64,000 nucleotides of DNA from Niabella pedocola (GTDB taxonomy: Bacteria > Bacteroidota > Bacteroidia > Chitinophagales > Chitinophagaceae), in contig NZ_JAJNEC010000004.1 in assembly GCF_021044425.1 (NCBI RefSeq), positions 310,001-374,000 on the forward strand. The letters are read 5' to 3'. Every line of letters begins with the position of its first letter. Within the stretch, counting starts at the first letter, position 1. A program made the translations under genes and the position numbers. This document shows, in pieces, positions 1-8,621 of this stretch. The notes under the pieces are model-generated. The model ran no database searches. It was not told where the DNA came from and worked only from the letters and a program-made list of their open reading frames with translations.

Positions 1-581
1 TTCGGGGAGAGTTCCGCATTGGGCGATACGGCCACAATATCAATTGCAGCAGTAAACAGTTCCAGCCAATGGCGCAAAACACGCCATGGCACAGGATCGT
101 TACCTTCCAGATCAATCGCTATGCCGATCTTCTTAAAATCTGTCAGGCTGGCGGTTGCCGGTACAACTACCACCGGGCAGGAACTACGTTTCGCAATAGG
201 AATAGAATGCGTGCCCCATAAGATCCGCTCAAACGCCGTAACAAACTCAGACGCTATAAAAACGGCGAGCGGGTCTTCCTCATCACACAATACATCCAAT
301 TGATTCACTACCGTTCCCACCTTATAAAGCGCCTCTATTACAATCTCATTCTTTGTCCGCCTCTTCATTTCCAGAACCAGGTCTGCCAGCAATGCATCTG
401 CCTGTTCTTCTGCCACCTCATAAAAATCCAGGGGCACCTGTATATCGGTGGTCACCGGCAGTATATCCACGGCATTAAATACAATGAGCCGGGCTTTCAG
501 CCCCCGTGCCAGATCCGCCGCAAATGCAACAGCGTGATTTGCGGTTGCTGAAAAATTCGTAGCTGCAATAATTGTTCTCAT
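1..581 (-). CDS. Universal stress protein, 3' end outside window
   Basis: UspA-family protein, cut by the left edge of the window, so only about 193 N-terminal codons are present. It starts MRTIIAATNF at an ATG. The first domain ends in a degenerate nucleotide-binding segment with WGTHS followed by the typical SCPVVVVPA strand. A second UspA domain begins right after it (KKIGIAID), so the full protein is probably a tandem-domain type like its neighbours. UspA proteins are cytosolic stress proteins that often bind ATP. It lies 97 bases downstream of another usp gene on the same strand and may be read from the same transcript. Family call is firm; the specific role is unknown. Confidence 0.85.
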   Translation of the reverse strand, partial: MRTIIAATNFSATANHAVAFAADLARGLKARLIVFNAVDILPVTTDIQVPLDFYEVAEEQADALLADLVLEMKRRTKNEIVIEALYKVGTVVNQLDVLCDEEDPLAVFIASEFVTAFERILWGTHSIPIAKRSSCPVVVVPATASLTDFKKIGIAIDLEGNDPVPWRVLRHWLELFTAAIDIVAVSPNAELSP

Positions 582-678
582 ACCTAAACTATTTATTAAA
601 AAACAATAAAATCTATCCATTGAATACCCAGGCCGGTTTCTATTTATCTGCCGGCAATAAGGGCTTACCGAAGCAGAT

Positions 679-1515
679 CTAAAAATGTGTAATAAAAACC
701 GGTTGCTTCAGTAGTTGTATCAGGGGCGCCGCCGTACTGTCCTTAAATAGCTGCGACAGATACGCTCGGCCATAGGCCCCCATCACTATAAAACAATGAT
801 CCCTTCTTTTTAAGAAGTTGAACAATTCAAAAGCCGGGTCTTCGCCATGTACAACCTCATATCCTATTTGTGAATAATACCCTTTCAGCAATTCGCTGAT
901 CTGCTGTTTATACGATACGGCCGGCATGTCGCCCACCTGAACAACAATGATACGCTTGCTGTCGAAAAAAGGCAATAAATAGGCAAACTGCCGGATGGCA
1001 AATACCGCGGAAGCGGAACCGTCATACGCAAAAACAACTTCTTCTATATAAGTCATGCGTTCAGATGCAACAATCACCGGGCATTCCGCTTTCTGCAAGA
1101 ACGTTTTTAAAAGCGTGGCTGGAAAGTGGTCCTGTTCATCCGGCGCAGCCGTTCTTTCGCCGGCTACAATAAGATCCGCGAACCGGCTTTCAATCAAAGC
1201 CTCCGCTATATTATCCTTTCCCAGGCAACGAACGGTACAGCTAATATGTCTTTTTTCACAAAGCTTCCGGAACCGCTGGATATTCAATGCCTGTGTTTCG
1301 GTAGTGGTTTCAAAACCGATGGTATCGGGCTCACCAAGGATATCCCCGCACGGATCCGGATCCAAACCGGATAGTGCAGCATCCCGGGCCGCATCCGCAT
1401 CCTCAAAAAACAAACCCTTTAGCGATGCCTTTGCATTTGTTGCAATGTAGCAGGCAACATCCAGTGCATCGCAATCCAAAGAACAGGCATTTGTAATAAA
1501 TAGTATTTTTTTCAT
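679..1515 (-). CDS. Tandem-domain universal stress protein
   Basis: A 278-residue UspA-family protein with two UspA domains (about 1-145 and 150-278). The first ends at AECPVIVASE and the second starts with EEVVFAYDGS. The ATP-loop pattern near the C terminus (MGAYGRAYL) keeps the first two glycines but loses the final G-S/T, so nucleotide binding by that half is doubtful. I chose the ATG at 1515 (MKKILFITNA); an upstream in-frame extension lacks family similarity and would run into the neighbouring gene. It sits 29 bases after the 1545-2360 gene and is probably cotranscribed with it. It belongs to the usp/alcohol dehydrogenase cluster, suggesting a redox or starvation response (inference). 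Confidence 0.85.
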   Translation of the reverse strand: MKKILFITNACSLDCDALDVACYIATNAKASLKGLFFEDADAARDAALSGLDPDPCGDILGEPDTIGFETTTETQALNIQRFRKLCEKRHISCTVRCLGKDNIAEALIESRFADLIVAGERTAAPDEQDHFPATLLKTFLQKAECPVIVASERMTYIEEVVFAYDGSASAVFAIRQFAYLLPFFDSKRIIVVQVGDMPAVSYKQQISELLKGYYSQIGYEVVHGEDPAFELFNFLKRRDHCFIVMGAYGRAYLSQLFKDSTAAPLIQLLKQPVFITHF

Positions 1516-1544
1516 ACTTACGATTTTAAGCTTATATCCGAACC

Positions 1545-2360
1545 CTAGTAGGAGGCAATAAATAATGGCGCCCCCTGACATTGAATGTCTGGTGCCAGGT
1601 TTGCACATCCGGCACTAAAACCCGGCAGTGTCCTATATGAACCGGCAATGATTACGGTTCCCGCTTCATTCATTTCCCCCGAAAAATACTTTAGTATATT
1701 CCCCGCCTCCACCTCGATCCGATAGCATGGATAATGACTTTTGACCAATTCAGCAAGCTGTTTTTCATTGAGCACGGCTGCACTTTCAGCGATATGGTTA
1801 TCCACCGCCATAAACAATGTTTCATTTACCGCAAAACCGGGCAGCAGGTATGAAAATTGTTTCAGTGCATAAACCGCAGCTGCAGTTCCGTCAAAAGCAA
1901 TAATATTCTTCGTTGGAGCCGTAAACGTTTGAGGAATGACAATCACCGGGCATTCGCTGTCCCTGATCAGATCCGCCAGGCATCTTCCGCACCAGCTGCC
2001 TGCCGCTCCGGTCTTCAGCAGTTCCTCCCCAACAATAAGCAAATCAGCATACCGGGTTTCATATTGAAGCTCCGGAAGCTCAAACCGGCCGCTATCCGAA
2101 TAGAGTGAATAACAGATATTATTGTCCTTGCAAAAATTTATAAATTCGTAAACGATCTCAACCAGTTCCCTATGCATTTTTTTATCACACGGAAGAGCCT
2201 GTGCGAGGTAAGCGTTACGGGTCAGTAAATCTATAAAATGCGATTCGGGTAAAAACAAGCCCGCGAGTAAAACCGGTGTCTGCGCGTTCATTTGCTTTAC
2301 GAACTCAAATACCGCCGGACTAATGCCTGTACCTTCAGAAGCGATCAATACCTTAATCAT
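1545..2360 (-). CDS. Tandem-domain universal stress protein
   Basis: A 271-residue protein of the same two-domain UspA layout. The first domain ends at SECPVIVIPQ and the second opens with KNIIAFDGTA. The C-terminal nucleotide loop is heavily altered (AGSYRTLPGFSAG), so this copy may not bind ATP. The start is the ATG at 2360 (MIKVLIASEG), which matches the usual N-terminal beta strand. It is the first gene of a leftward transcript: a TATATTTG box lies 17 bases upstream. The divergent alcohol dehydrogenase starts 228 bases away. Family is clear; function beyond stress response is not. Confidence 0.85.
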   Translation of the reverse strand: MIKVLIASEGTGISPAVFEFVKQMNAQTPVLLAGLFLPESHFIDLLTRNAYLAQALPCDKKMHRELVEIVYEFINFCKDNNICYSLYSDSGRFELPELQYETRYADLLIVGEELLKTGAAGSWCGRCLADLIRDSECPVIVIPQTFTAPTKNIIAFDGTAAAVYALKQFSYLLPGFAVNETLFMAVDNHIAESAAVLNEKQLAELVKSHYPCYRIEVEAGNILKYFSGEMNEAGTVIIAGSYRTLPGFSAGCANLAPDIQCQGAPLFIASY

Positions 2361-2376
2361 AATTACCCTTATCATT

Positions 2377-2408
2377 CAAATATATCCCCCGGCGCAGCGC
2401 AAAATCAA
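2377..2408 (-). promoter_or_regulatory. Bacteroidota-type promoter for the leftward usp genes
   Basis: Reading the minus strand, TATATTTG (2377-2384) matches the TAnnTTTG -7 box of the Bacteroidota primary sigma factor. A TTG lies 21 bases upstream (2406-2408). The start codon at 2360 would have a leader of roughly 10 bases. Confidence 0.55.
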
Positions 2409-2421
2409 TGATGATCCTCAC

Positions 2422-2452
2422 TTTCGACACTGACCGCCATCAAATATCTTTG
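2422..2452 (+). promoter_or_regulatory. Bacteroidota-type promoter for the alcohol dehydrogenase / usp pair
   Basis: TATCTTTG (2445-2452) fits the TAnnTTTG -7 box, with a weaker TTTCG -33 element about 19 bases upstream. It points to the gene at 2589, leaving a leader of about 130 bases in which I see no recognised riboswitch. It is back to back with the usp promoter, so one regulator could control both sides. Confidence 0.45.
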
Positions 2453-2588
2453 TGCGATAAGAACGGAACCCGTACATTATAAGTTCCCCGGCGAAACAGG
2501 CTGTGCTAAGGTGACCTCAATCACCAGCCCTGTTGACAGCCATCATAGCGTTGCCCCCAAAAAGCAATTAGATTGCAAAAAAAACAAG

Positions 2589-3635
2589 ATGAAAGCGTTA
2601 GTATATCATGGTCCCGGTAATAAATCATGGGAAGAAAAACCTAAACCCGTTATCCTGCAGCCTACAGATGCGATTGTACGCATCTCCAAAACCACTATTT
2701 GTGGCACAGACCTCCATATTTTAAAGGGCGACGTACCGGAAGTAGCAAAAGGACGGATACTCGGACATGAAGGTGTTGGCGTTATCGAAGAAACCGGAGC
2801 CGCTGTCAGCAATTTCAGGAAAGGCGACCGGGTATTAATTTCATGCATTACCTCCTGCAGCAAATGCAGCTATTGCAAACGGGGCATGTATTCCCACTGC
2901 GTAAACGGCGGGTGGATACTGGGACATTTAATAGATGGAACACAGGCAGAATATGTTAGGATACCTTATGCAGACTCAAGCCTTTACCCGGTGCCCGAAG
3001 GAAGTGACGAAGATGCCCTGGTTATGTTAAGTGATATACTGCCGACCGGTTTTGAATGCGGTGTGCTGAATGGGAAAGTACAACCCGGCAGTACCATAGC
3101 AATTGTAGGCGCAGGTCCTATAGGGATGGCGGCGCTTTTGACGGCCCAGTTCTATACACCATCGGCCATTATCATGATTGATCCGGATGAAAACCGGCTT
3201 TCCATTGCCAAACAATTCGGAGCCACGCATATCATTAACAACCGGCAGGAAAACGGGGTGGAAAAAGTTATGGCACTCACAGCAAACAGCGGTGTAGACA
3301 CCGCTATTGAAGCCGTAGGGATACCCGCAACATTTGAGCTTTGTGAATCCATTATTGCGCCCGGCGGCGTTATCGCCAATATAGGGGTGCACGGAAAAAG
3401 TGTGGCGCTGCACCTGGAAACACTATGGTCCAGGAACATTAGTATCACTACCAGGCTGGTAGATACGGTAACCACTCCTATGCTGCTAAAGACCGTAACC
3501 GCCAAAAAGATCGATGCCAAAAAGCTGATCACTCATTACTTCAGGCTGGATGACATCATACGAGCATATCAAACCTTTGAGCAAGCGGCCACTCAAAAAG
3601 CGCTGAAAGTGATCCTAAGCAATGCCGAAGTATAA
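2589..3635 (+). CDS. Zinc-dependent alcohol dehydrogenase
   Basis: A 348-residue medium-chain dehydrogenase/reductase, cytosolic, expected to interconvert an alcohol and aldehyde or ketone with NAD(P). Catalytic zinc residues are visible in ICGTDLH (Cys38) and LGHEG (His60, Glu61). The structural-zinc lobe has Cys90, Cys93, Cys96 and Cys104. The Rossmann motif is VGAGPIG followed by MIDPDENR, where the acidic residue suggests NAD rather than NADP. I chose the ATG at 2589 (MKALVYHGPG), the normal family start; the reading frame extends further upstream without similarity. A usp gene follows 21 bases later on the same strand. The substrate cannot be read from sequence. Confidence 0.85.
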   Translation: MKALVYHGPGNKSWEEKPKPVILQPTDAIVRISKTTICGTDLHILKGDVPEVAKGRILGHEGVGVIEETGAAVSNFRKGDRVLISCITSCSKCSYCKRGMYSHCVNGGWILGHLIDGTQAEYVRIPYADSSLYPVPEGSDEDALVMLSDILPTGFECGVLNGKVQPGSTIAIVGAGPIGMAALLTAQFYTPSAIIMIDPDENRLSIAKQFGATHIINNRQENGVEKVMALTANSGVDTAIEAVGIPATFELCESIIAPGGVIANIGVHGKSVALHLETLWSRNISITTRLVDTVTTPMLLKTVTAKKIDAKKLITHYFRLDDIIRAYQTFEQAATQKALKVILSNAEV

Positions 3636-3656
3636 ACATTAAAGAACAACCGATCG

Positions 3657-4472
3657 ATGAAAAAAGTACTTTTTGTTTGTGACGGCGATAATTATTCGCA
3701 TGAAACATTTGAGTTTATAAAACAGCTACAGCAATATGAACCGCTGTTTGTAAAGGGCCTTTTTTTCTCCACTTTGAAAATCAGGGAGCTGATCTATGCC
3801 GGTTACGCTTTAGACAGCGATTTCAAGCTGCAGGATACCGAAAAAGGCATCCCGCCACAGGTGGTGGAGCGCTTTATCAACCAATGCAAAACGAACAACA
3901 TCGGGCACCTTGTTAAAGAAAAGACAGCCGCTTCCTGGAACAAGATATTCTGGGAAAAGGAAAGCAGGTTTGCCGACCTGATGATCATCAGTCAGAAAAT
4001 GCTCTTTACCCAGGTTGATGCACAGCAGCCCAACACGTATATGTTGGAATTATTGCGCTGGACAAATTGTCCCATACTCGCAATTCCAGAAAGAAAAATA
4101 AGCCTAGAGCAAATGATCTGCGCCTATGACGGCTCCCCGGAATGTATGCATGCGCTGGTTGCGTTTTGTAAAACATTTCCTCAGTACACCAGTTTACCTG
4201 CAAGTTTTGTGTATATCAAAAATGAAAACAGTGATGACATTCCCGATTTAGACCTGCTGGAAGAATATGTTAATGCACACTTTAAAAATGCAGCAATTAA
4301 AAAATTACACTGGAATCATAACCGGCTTTTTACAACCTGGGTAGAGTGCCATAAAAATGCGATCATTGTAACGGGTTCCTTCGGGCGATCGGCCGTTTCC
4401 AATTTTCTTCAAAAGAGTTTTGCTGAGCAACTCATGCAGGAACAAACTGCACCGCTGTTTATTGCACACTAA
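3657..4472 (+). CDS. Tandem-domain universal stress protein
   Basis: A 271-residue UspA-family protein with two domains; the first ends in TNCPILAIPE and the second starts with EQMICAYDGS. The C-terminal loop VTGSFGRSAVSN keeps the first two glycines of the ATP motif and ends with KS in place of G-S/T. It follows the alcohol dehydrogenase by 21 bases and is almost certainly cotranscribed with it. With the leftward usp genes this makes four usp genes around one dehydrogenase. Such pairings are common in Bacteroidota, though the trigger here is unknown. Confidence 0.85.
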   Translation: MKKVLFVCDGDNYSHETFEFIKQLQQYEPLFVKGLFFSTLKIRELIYAGYALDSDFKLQDTEKGIPPQVVERFINQCKTNNIGHLVKEKTAASWNKIFWEKESRFADLMIISQKMLFTQVDAQQPNTYMLELLRWTNCPILAIPERKISLEQMICAYDGSPECMHALVAFCKTFPQYTSLPASFVYIKNENSDDIPDLDLLEEYVNAHFKNAAIKKLHWNHNRLFTTWVECHKNAIIVTGSFGRSAVSNFLQKSFAEQLMQEQTAPLFIAH

Positions 4473-4757
4473 ATTATCAGTCATCATTGGATACTCCAAC
4501 AGAACGTAAGAAATCAGGTCTACTCAATAATGTAAAAAAACAGCACTCCTGCAAACGAAATGCAGGTTGGTTACAATCGGTGCATTTCAAAAAAGCAAAA
4601 TCGCTATATATAACCGGGCATCGGCCAGCTGCCTGCCGTTAAGGCACCAAATCGGATCCGCAAAAATAAACCGGAAAGCAATAATGCAACTGATGTTTTC
4701 ATTTTTACGTTAATTGGACTTGTCGCCTATAGAACTATACGGGAATCCAAAGACCGG

Positions 4758-4988
4758 CTACTCATAAAAATCACCCGTCTTCAGATCAAAGTGAGCAGAA
4801 AGTTTATCCGTTACGATACGGGTACGCCGGCCATCAATGATCTCCTCATGCCATTTCCATTCCGCAATATCAATAGAAGTTTTTACCGATGACAAGTGGG
4901 ATATGGCATTCCCGGTAAACAAAACAGGTAGTGCAGGACCTGGGGTATTTTTTTCTACACTGGTATCAGAGGGTTGAAATATTCGCAT
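4758..4988 (-). CDS. Small protein of unknown function
   Basis: A 76-residue open frame with an ATG start (MRIFQPSDTS) and no family I recognise. It has no signal peptide or membrane segment. The C-terminal half alternates charged and hydrophobic residues (IAEWKWHEEI, TRIVTDKLSA) and looks like a real beta-rich small domain. It sits alone between a usp gene and a histidine kinase gene with about 300 bases of apparently non-coding sequence on each side. It could be a genuine small orphan protein; comparison with related genomes would be needed to show conservation. Confidence 0.45.
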   Translation of the reverse strand: MRIFQPSDTSVEKNTPGPALPVLFTGNAISHLSSVKTSIDIAEWKWHEEIIDGRRTRIVTDKLSAHFDLKTGDFYE

Positions 4989-5321
4989 AAAAAAAATTTA
5001 TAATTAAAAGCAATGATTTTACCTTTTACCATCCACATTAAACGTCCTAAAAGCCCCCGTCCCATTCACCGATCATGGATTTTACGACGAGTGTTGAATC
5101 TTTTGCTGTTTTAACCATGCCTGATAACCGGCTTATCAAAAGTGCTTATTCATTATGGCTACACCAGGGGCCGCTTAGAATGAAACATATAATGCAATTT
5201 GCATACCAAATTAAATCTTCCATTTAGCTATAATAAAAATGGGTGGCCGGGCAAAAAATCATATTTTTAACGATTGATAACTCTCAAAAAATGTATTAAA
5301 CTTCACTCATTACATATTTAT
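4989..5321. other. Intergenic gap without recognised gene
   Basis: About 330 bases between a small leftward gene and the rightward PAS kinase. I see no convincing coding frame, strong hairpin or TAnnTTTG box; it presumably holds the divergent promoters. Confidence 0.4.
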
Positions 5322-6446
5322 ATGCCGGAAACAATCAAGATTAACATATTTCCTGAAGAAGATAAACAGGCGTTGCTTGCGGCCATTGTCAATTCTTCCG
5401 ATGACGCTATCATCAGTAAAACACTGGAAGGAATTATTACCAGCTGGAATACTGCAGCGGAAAAGGTATTTGGGTACACTGAGCATGAAGCGATGGGCCA
5501 ACATATTTCGCTGATCATTCCCGAAGACCGGCTGTCGGAAGAAGATTTTATTATAAGCGAAATAAGCAGCGGTGCGCGGATTCAACATTTTGAAACCATC
5601 CGGAAAACAAAAAGTAATCAGCTGGTTCCTATTTCACTGTGTATTTCCCCCATAAAAAACAGTAGCGGAGCAATCATCGGTGCCTCAAAAATTGCGCGCG
5701 ACATTTCAGAAAAAATAAGAATCCAACAAGAAAAAGAGGAATTATACAATGAAGTAAAGATATTAAGTACCAAAAAAGATGAATTCATATCTGCAGTAAC
5801 CCACGAGCTGAAAACACCCATCACCACATTAAGCGGCTCCCTGCAGATTTTAAAAAAGTATATGCCGATCGATGAGCGTGGGCTTTTGATTGTAGGACGC
5901 TGCATGCACCAGGTAAACAAAGTCACGTTGCTTATTAACGATCTTTCGGATTTCTCCAGATCACAGAGCGGCATGTTACAACTGCGGCCGGAAACATTTG
6001 ACCTGGTGGAATTGATGAATGAGACTATTGATTTTTTTCAAAATGAAACGACGCACACCTTTCTTTTTGAGACCGGTCATTCCATCTTGTTACAAGCAGA
6101 TCGTCTTCGGATTGAACAGGTACTTATTAATTTGCTGGGAAATGCGGTAAAATATTCGCCGGGGGGCGGTACCATATCCATTTCCATAAAAGAAGAGCAC
6201 AACACAGTAACCGTATCTGTTAAAGATGAAGGGATAGGCATTGATGAAACCTGCATGGATAAAATATTTACCCGATTTTACCGTGCGGTTGCAAATGACT
6301 ATAAGATTCCCGGCCTGGGAATGGGCTTATATATAAGCAAAGAAATCATCACGCGCCATAATGGGATCATTAGCGTGGAAAGCGAAGTTGGAAAAGGGTC
6401 TATATTTAGTTTCACCCTGCCTCGGGAACCACAGGCGCTCAAATAG
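5322..6446 (+). CDS. PAS-domain sensor histidine kinase
   Basis: A 374-residue cytosolic-type sensor kinase. Order: PAS domain (about 14-128, with IISKTLEGII and IPEDR), short coiled coil, HisKA dimerisation helix with the phospho-acceptor His161 in THELKTP, and HATPase domain (about 255-370) with N box INLLGNAVKYS, G1 DEGIGID and G2 GLGMGLYIS. No membrane segment is present, so the signal is likely intracellular (redox, ligand or protein). I chose the first ATG (5322); the frame runs further upstream only with a TTG. Its 3' end meets the convergent receiver gene, overlapping it by 8 bases. That receiver, or those in the operon, are plausible partners. Confidence 0.88.
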   Translation: MPETIKINIFPEEDKQALLAAIVNSSDDAIISKTLEGIITSWNTAAEKVFGYTEHEAMGQHISLIIPEDRLSEEDFIISEISSGARIQHFETIRKTKSNQLVPISLCISPIKNSSGAIIGASKIARDISEKIRIQQEKEELYNEVKILSTKKDEFISAVTHELKTPITTLSGSLQILKKYMPIDERGLLIVGRCMHQVNKVTLLINDLSDFSRSQSGMLQLRPETFDLVELMNETIDFFQNETTHTFLFETGHSILLQADRLRIEQVLINLLGNAVKYSPGGGTISISIKEEHNTVTVSVKDEGIGIDETCMDKIFTRFYRAVANDYKIPGLGMGLYISKEIITRHNGIISVESEVGKGSIFSFTLPREPQALK

Positions 6447-6819
6447 ATGGACCATTGGATTGTACCAATTGGGCCACCATATTTTCGAGATCCTCCAAGT
6501 CAAATGGTTTAGCTAAAAAAGCCTGCGCATTTGCCTGCTCTGCCAATAAGCGCACCTCACGGTTTGCTGAACAATAGATCACAGGGATCTGTTTACAATC
6601 CGGATGTTCCTTAAGAAGAAGCGTAGCTTTAAGTCCGCCCATACCCGGTATCCAATTGTCCATAATAATAACATCCGGGTTCACCTCTTTTGTTTTTTCG
6701 ATAATATTATCGGAAGTCTGGCTCAATGCCACCCGGTATCCTGAACCTTCAAGAACAATTTTAAATATATCCAGTATATTAACATCATCATCAAAAACGA
6801 GTATAGTTTTATGCTTCAT
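6439..6819 (-). CDS. Single-domain response regulator (receiver)
   Basis: A 126-residue stand-alone receiver domain. It has the acidic pocket (FDDD), the phospho-acceptor Asp54 in VIIMDNWIPG, the switch Ser84 (YCSAN) and conserved Lys104 (LAKPF). There is no output domain, so it must act by phosphotransfer or by protein binding. It is the last gene of the six-gene leftward signalling operon, 8 bases after CheB. It overlaps the 3' end of the convergent PAS kinase by 8 bases. Confidence 0.88.
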   Translation of the reverse strand: MKHKTILVFDDDVNILDIFKIVLEGSGYRVALSQTSDNIIEKTKEVNPDVIIMDNWIPGMGGLKATLLLKEHPDCKQIPVIYCSANREVRLLAEQANAQAFLAKPFDLEDLENMVAQLVQSNGPSI

Positions 6820-6827
6820 ACACCTAT

Positions 6828-7406
6828 TTAATTTCCATTAAGTTGATTCATAAATCGAGCCATATTTTCCGGTTGCAGAATCTGTTGCACATTCATTCTA
6901 AAAAGCACCTGTTTCGGCATAAATGCAACCTCGGCGGTTGCAGGATCCTGCAAAAGTAACATTCCTCCGTATTGAGCTATACATTCCATACCTTTTAATC
7001 CGTCGTTATTGGCACCCGATAACAACAAAGCAGCCGTATTCGCCTTAAAGACCCGCGCGGCAGACTGAAAGGCAACATCAATTGAAGGCCTCGAATAGTT
7101 TACTTTTTCTGAAAAATCCAGCCCGATCTGTTCTTTGTCTTCAAATAAAAGATGATAATCTGCCGGGGCCAGGTAAACCGTACCGGGCCGAATATTTATT
7201 TTATCGTAGGCTTCCATGATCGGCAGGTTGCTGTGCGTGTTCAATAACAGTTCCAGGCCGCTTTCGTTACCTGCTTTCCTGTGCAGCACGATGACAACCG
7301 GAAAAGAAAGGTCCCGGCGCAGATCCGGAAGCATTTTCAACAGCACACTGATGCTTCCGGCTGAGCCGCCGATTAATAAAATTTCAGTTTGTTTGTTTGC
7401 AGCCAT
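6828..7406 (-). CDS. CheB-type protein-glutamate methylesterase, catalytic domain only
   Basis: A 192-residue stand-alone CheB methylesterase domain without the usual N-terminal receiver. The catalytic triad is visible: Ser15 in GGSAGS, His42 in IVLHRK and Asp135 in SGANNDG. CheB enzymes remove methyl esters from glutamates of chemoreceptors. No chemoreceptor gene lies in this window, and the partners are hybrid kinases, so the substrate here may be a kinase coiled coil or another protein (inference). I chose the ATG at 7406, which overlaps the cheR stop by one base (TGATG), implying coupled translation. Confidence 0.87.
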   Translation of the reverse strand: MAANKQTEILLIGGSAGSISVLLKMLPDLRRDLSFPVVIVLHRKAGNESGLELLLNTHSNLPIMEAYDKINIRPGTVYLAPADYHLLFEDKEQIGLDFSEKVNYSRPSIDVAFQSAARVFKANTAALLLSGANNDGLKGMECIAQYGGMLLLQDPATAEVAFMPKQVLFRMNVQQILQPENMARFMNQLNGN

Positions 7407-8239
7407 CAGGACTCCCAACTAATTTTTTTCCATATCTTTTCTCCATTCCATTGCCGGTATTTATGTTCCAGGTGCGAAAACCGGATGGTTTCTTTTGCAC
7501 CCAACGCCAGGTATCCCAGTGGCTGTAAACTGTCATCAAATAATTTAAAGACCCTGTTTTGAAGATCTTTGTCGAAATAAATAAGCACATTCCGGCACAG
7601 GATCAATTGAAATTCATTAAAAGACGCATCTGATACCAGGTTATGTGTGGAGAAAATGATTTTTGATTTCAGATCTGAATGAAACCGCACATGATCGTAT
7701 TGTGAAATATAATAAACAGAAAGGTCTTTACTCCCCCCGGATAAAATATAATTTTCAGCATACTGCCGCATCGGCCCTGCGGCAAAAATTCCCTTTGCCG
7801 CTTTCTCCAATACGCCGGGGTTGATGTCCGTTGCATAGATCAGTGCCTGGTTGTATAAGCCGATTTCCTTCAGTAAAATCGCTATTGAATATGCTTCCTC
7901 CCCGGTTGAGCAACCTGCGATCCAGATGCGTATAAACGGATACGTGCCCAACGACGGTAAAATATCTGTTCGCAGGGCTTTATAAAAAAGCGGGTCCCGG
8001 AACATCTCGGTAACATTCACCGTTATTTCCTCAATAAAACGTTGTAAATAAGATGCGTCGTTAATAAGCCGGTACCTAAGCTCTGCAAAGCTTGTAAATT
8101 TGTCAATGATGCAGATCCTGTTCAGTCGTCTTTTCAGCGAAGCTTTGCTATATTGCGTAAAATCATAATCGTACACATCCGCAATATCTTTCAGCAATAC
8201 TTCTATTTCGGCGTCCTTTATAATATCCGGCTCTATCAT
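7406..8239 (-). CDS. CheR-type protein-glutamate methyltransferase
   Basis: A 277-residue CheR methyltransferase, which transfers methyl from S-adenosylmethionine to glutamate side chains. The N-terminal helical domain (about 1-75) carries SLKRRLNR and TEMFRD. The SAM-binding fold has AGCSTGEEAYS, YATDINP and LCRNVLIYF. It lies directly after the receiver gene (8240) and is coupled to cheB by a one-base overlap. Together they form a CheR/CheB pair without receptors, a layout known from Bacteroidota sensory operons with hybrid kinases. The methylated protein is not identifiable from the sequence. Confidence 0.9.
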   Translation of the reverse strand: MIEPDIIKDAEIEVLLKDIADVYDYDFTQYSKASLKRRLNRICIIDKFTSFAELRYRLINDASYLQRFIEEITVNVTEMFRDPLFYKALRTDILPSLGTYPFIRIWIAGCSTGEEAYSIAILLKEIGLYNQALIYATDINPGVLEKAAKGIFAAGPMRQYAENYILSGGSKDLSVYYISQYDHVRFHSDLKSKIIFSTHNLVSDASFNEFQLILCRNVLIYFDKDLQNRVFKLFDDSLQPLGYLALGAKETIRFSHLEHKYRQWNGEKIWKKISWES

Positions 8240-8611
8240 TTATAACCATTTTTCAATTAGGTATACCAATTTATCAACGTCAATCGGTTTAGCAACATAG
8301 GCATCTGCCCCCGCATCCAGGCACTTTTTTTCGTCACCGGTCATTGCATTCGCTGTAACGGCGATAACAGGCACTGCCGGGTATATTCCGGAAGAGCGAA
8401 TCGCACGGATCGTTTCATAGCCATCCATTTCCGGCATCATCATATCTATCAGCACCAATCCGATCTCCGGATCCGTTTGTAATACTTTTAATCCATCCGC
8501 CGCACTTTGGCAGGATACATAATTATACTTCCTGGATTTTAGTGTTAATTGCAGCGCAAATATATTGCGGCTGTCATCATCAATGATTAAAATCCTTTTT
8601 GCATGCTTCAT
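8240..8611 (-). CDS. Single-domain response regulator (receiver)
   Basis: A 123-residue stand-alone receiver. Acidic pocket in IIDDDSRN, phospho-acceptor in LIDMMMPEMDG, switch Thr in AVTANAM and Lys in VAKPID. It closely resembles the third receiver of the preceding hybrid kinase, so it may be an excised relative of it. Two ATG starts are possible (8632 or 8611). I prefer 8611 because AAGGGA lies about 7 bases ahead of it; the other would overlap the upstream gene by 11 bases. It probably receives phosphate from the CHASE3 kinase. Confidence 0.85.
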   Translation of the reverse strand: MKHAKRILIIDDDSRNIFALQLTLKSRKYNYVSCQSAADGLKVLQTDPEIGLVLIDMMMPEMDGYETIRAIRSSGIYPAVPVIAVTANAMTGDEKKCLDAGADAYVAKPIDVDKLVYLIEKWL

Positions 8612-8621
8612 TTCTGTTCCC

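Noticed and set aside
2361..2588. An FNR- or CRP-type operator between the usp genes and the dehydrogenase
   Set aside because: I looked for TTGAT-N4-ATCAA and TGTGA-N6-TCACA type sites and found no convincing match.
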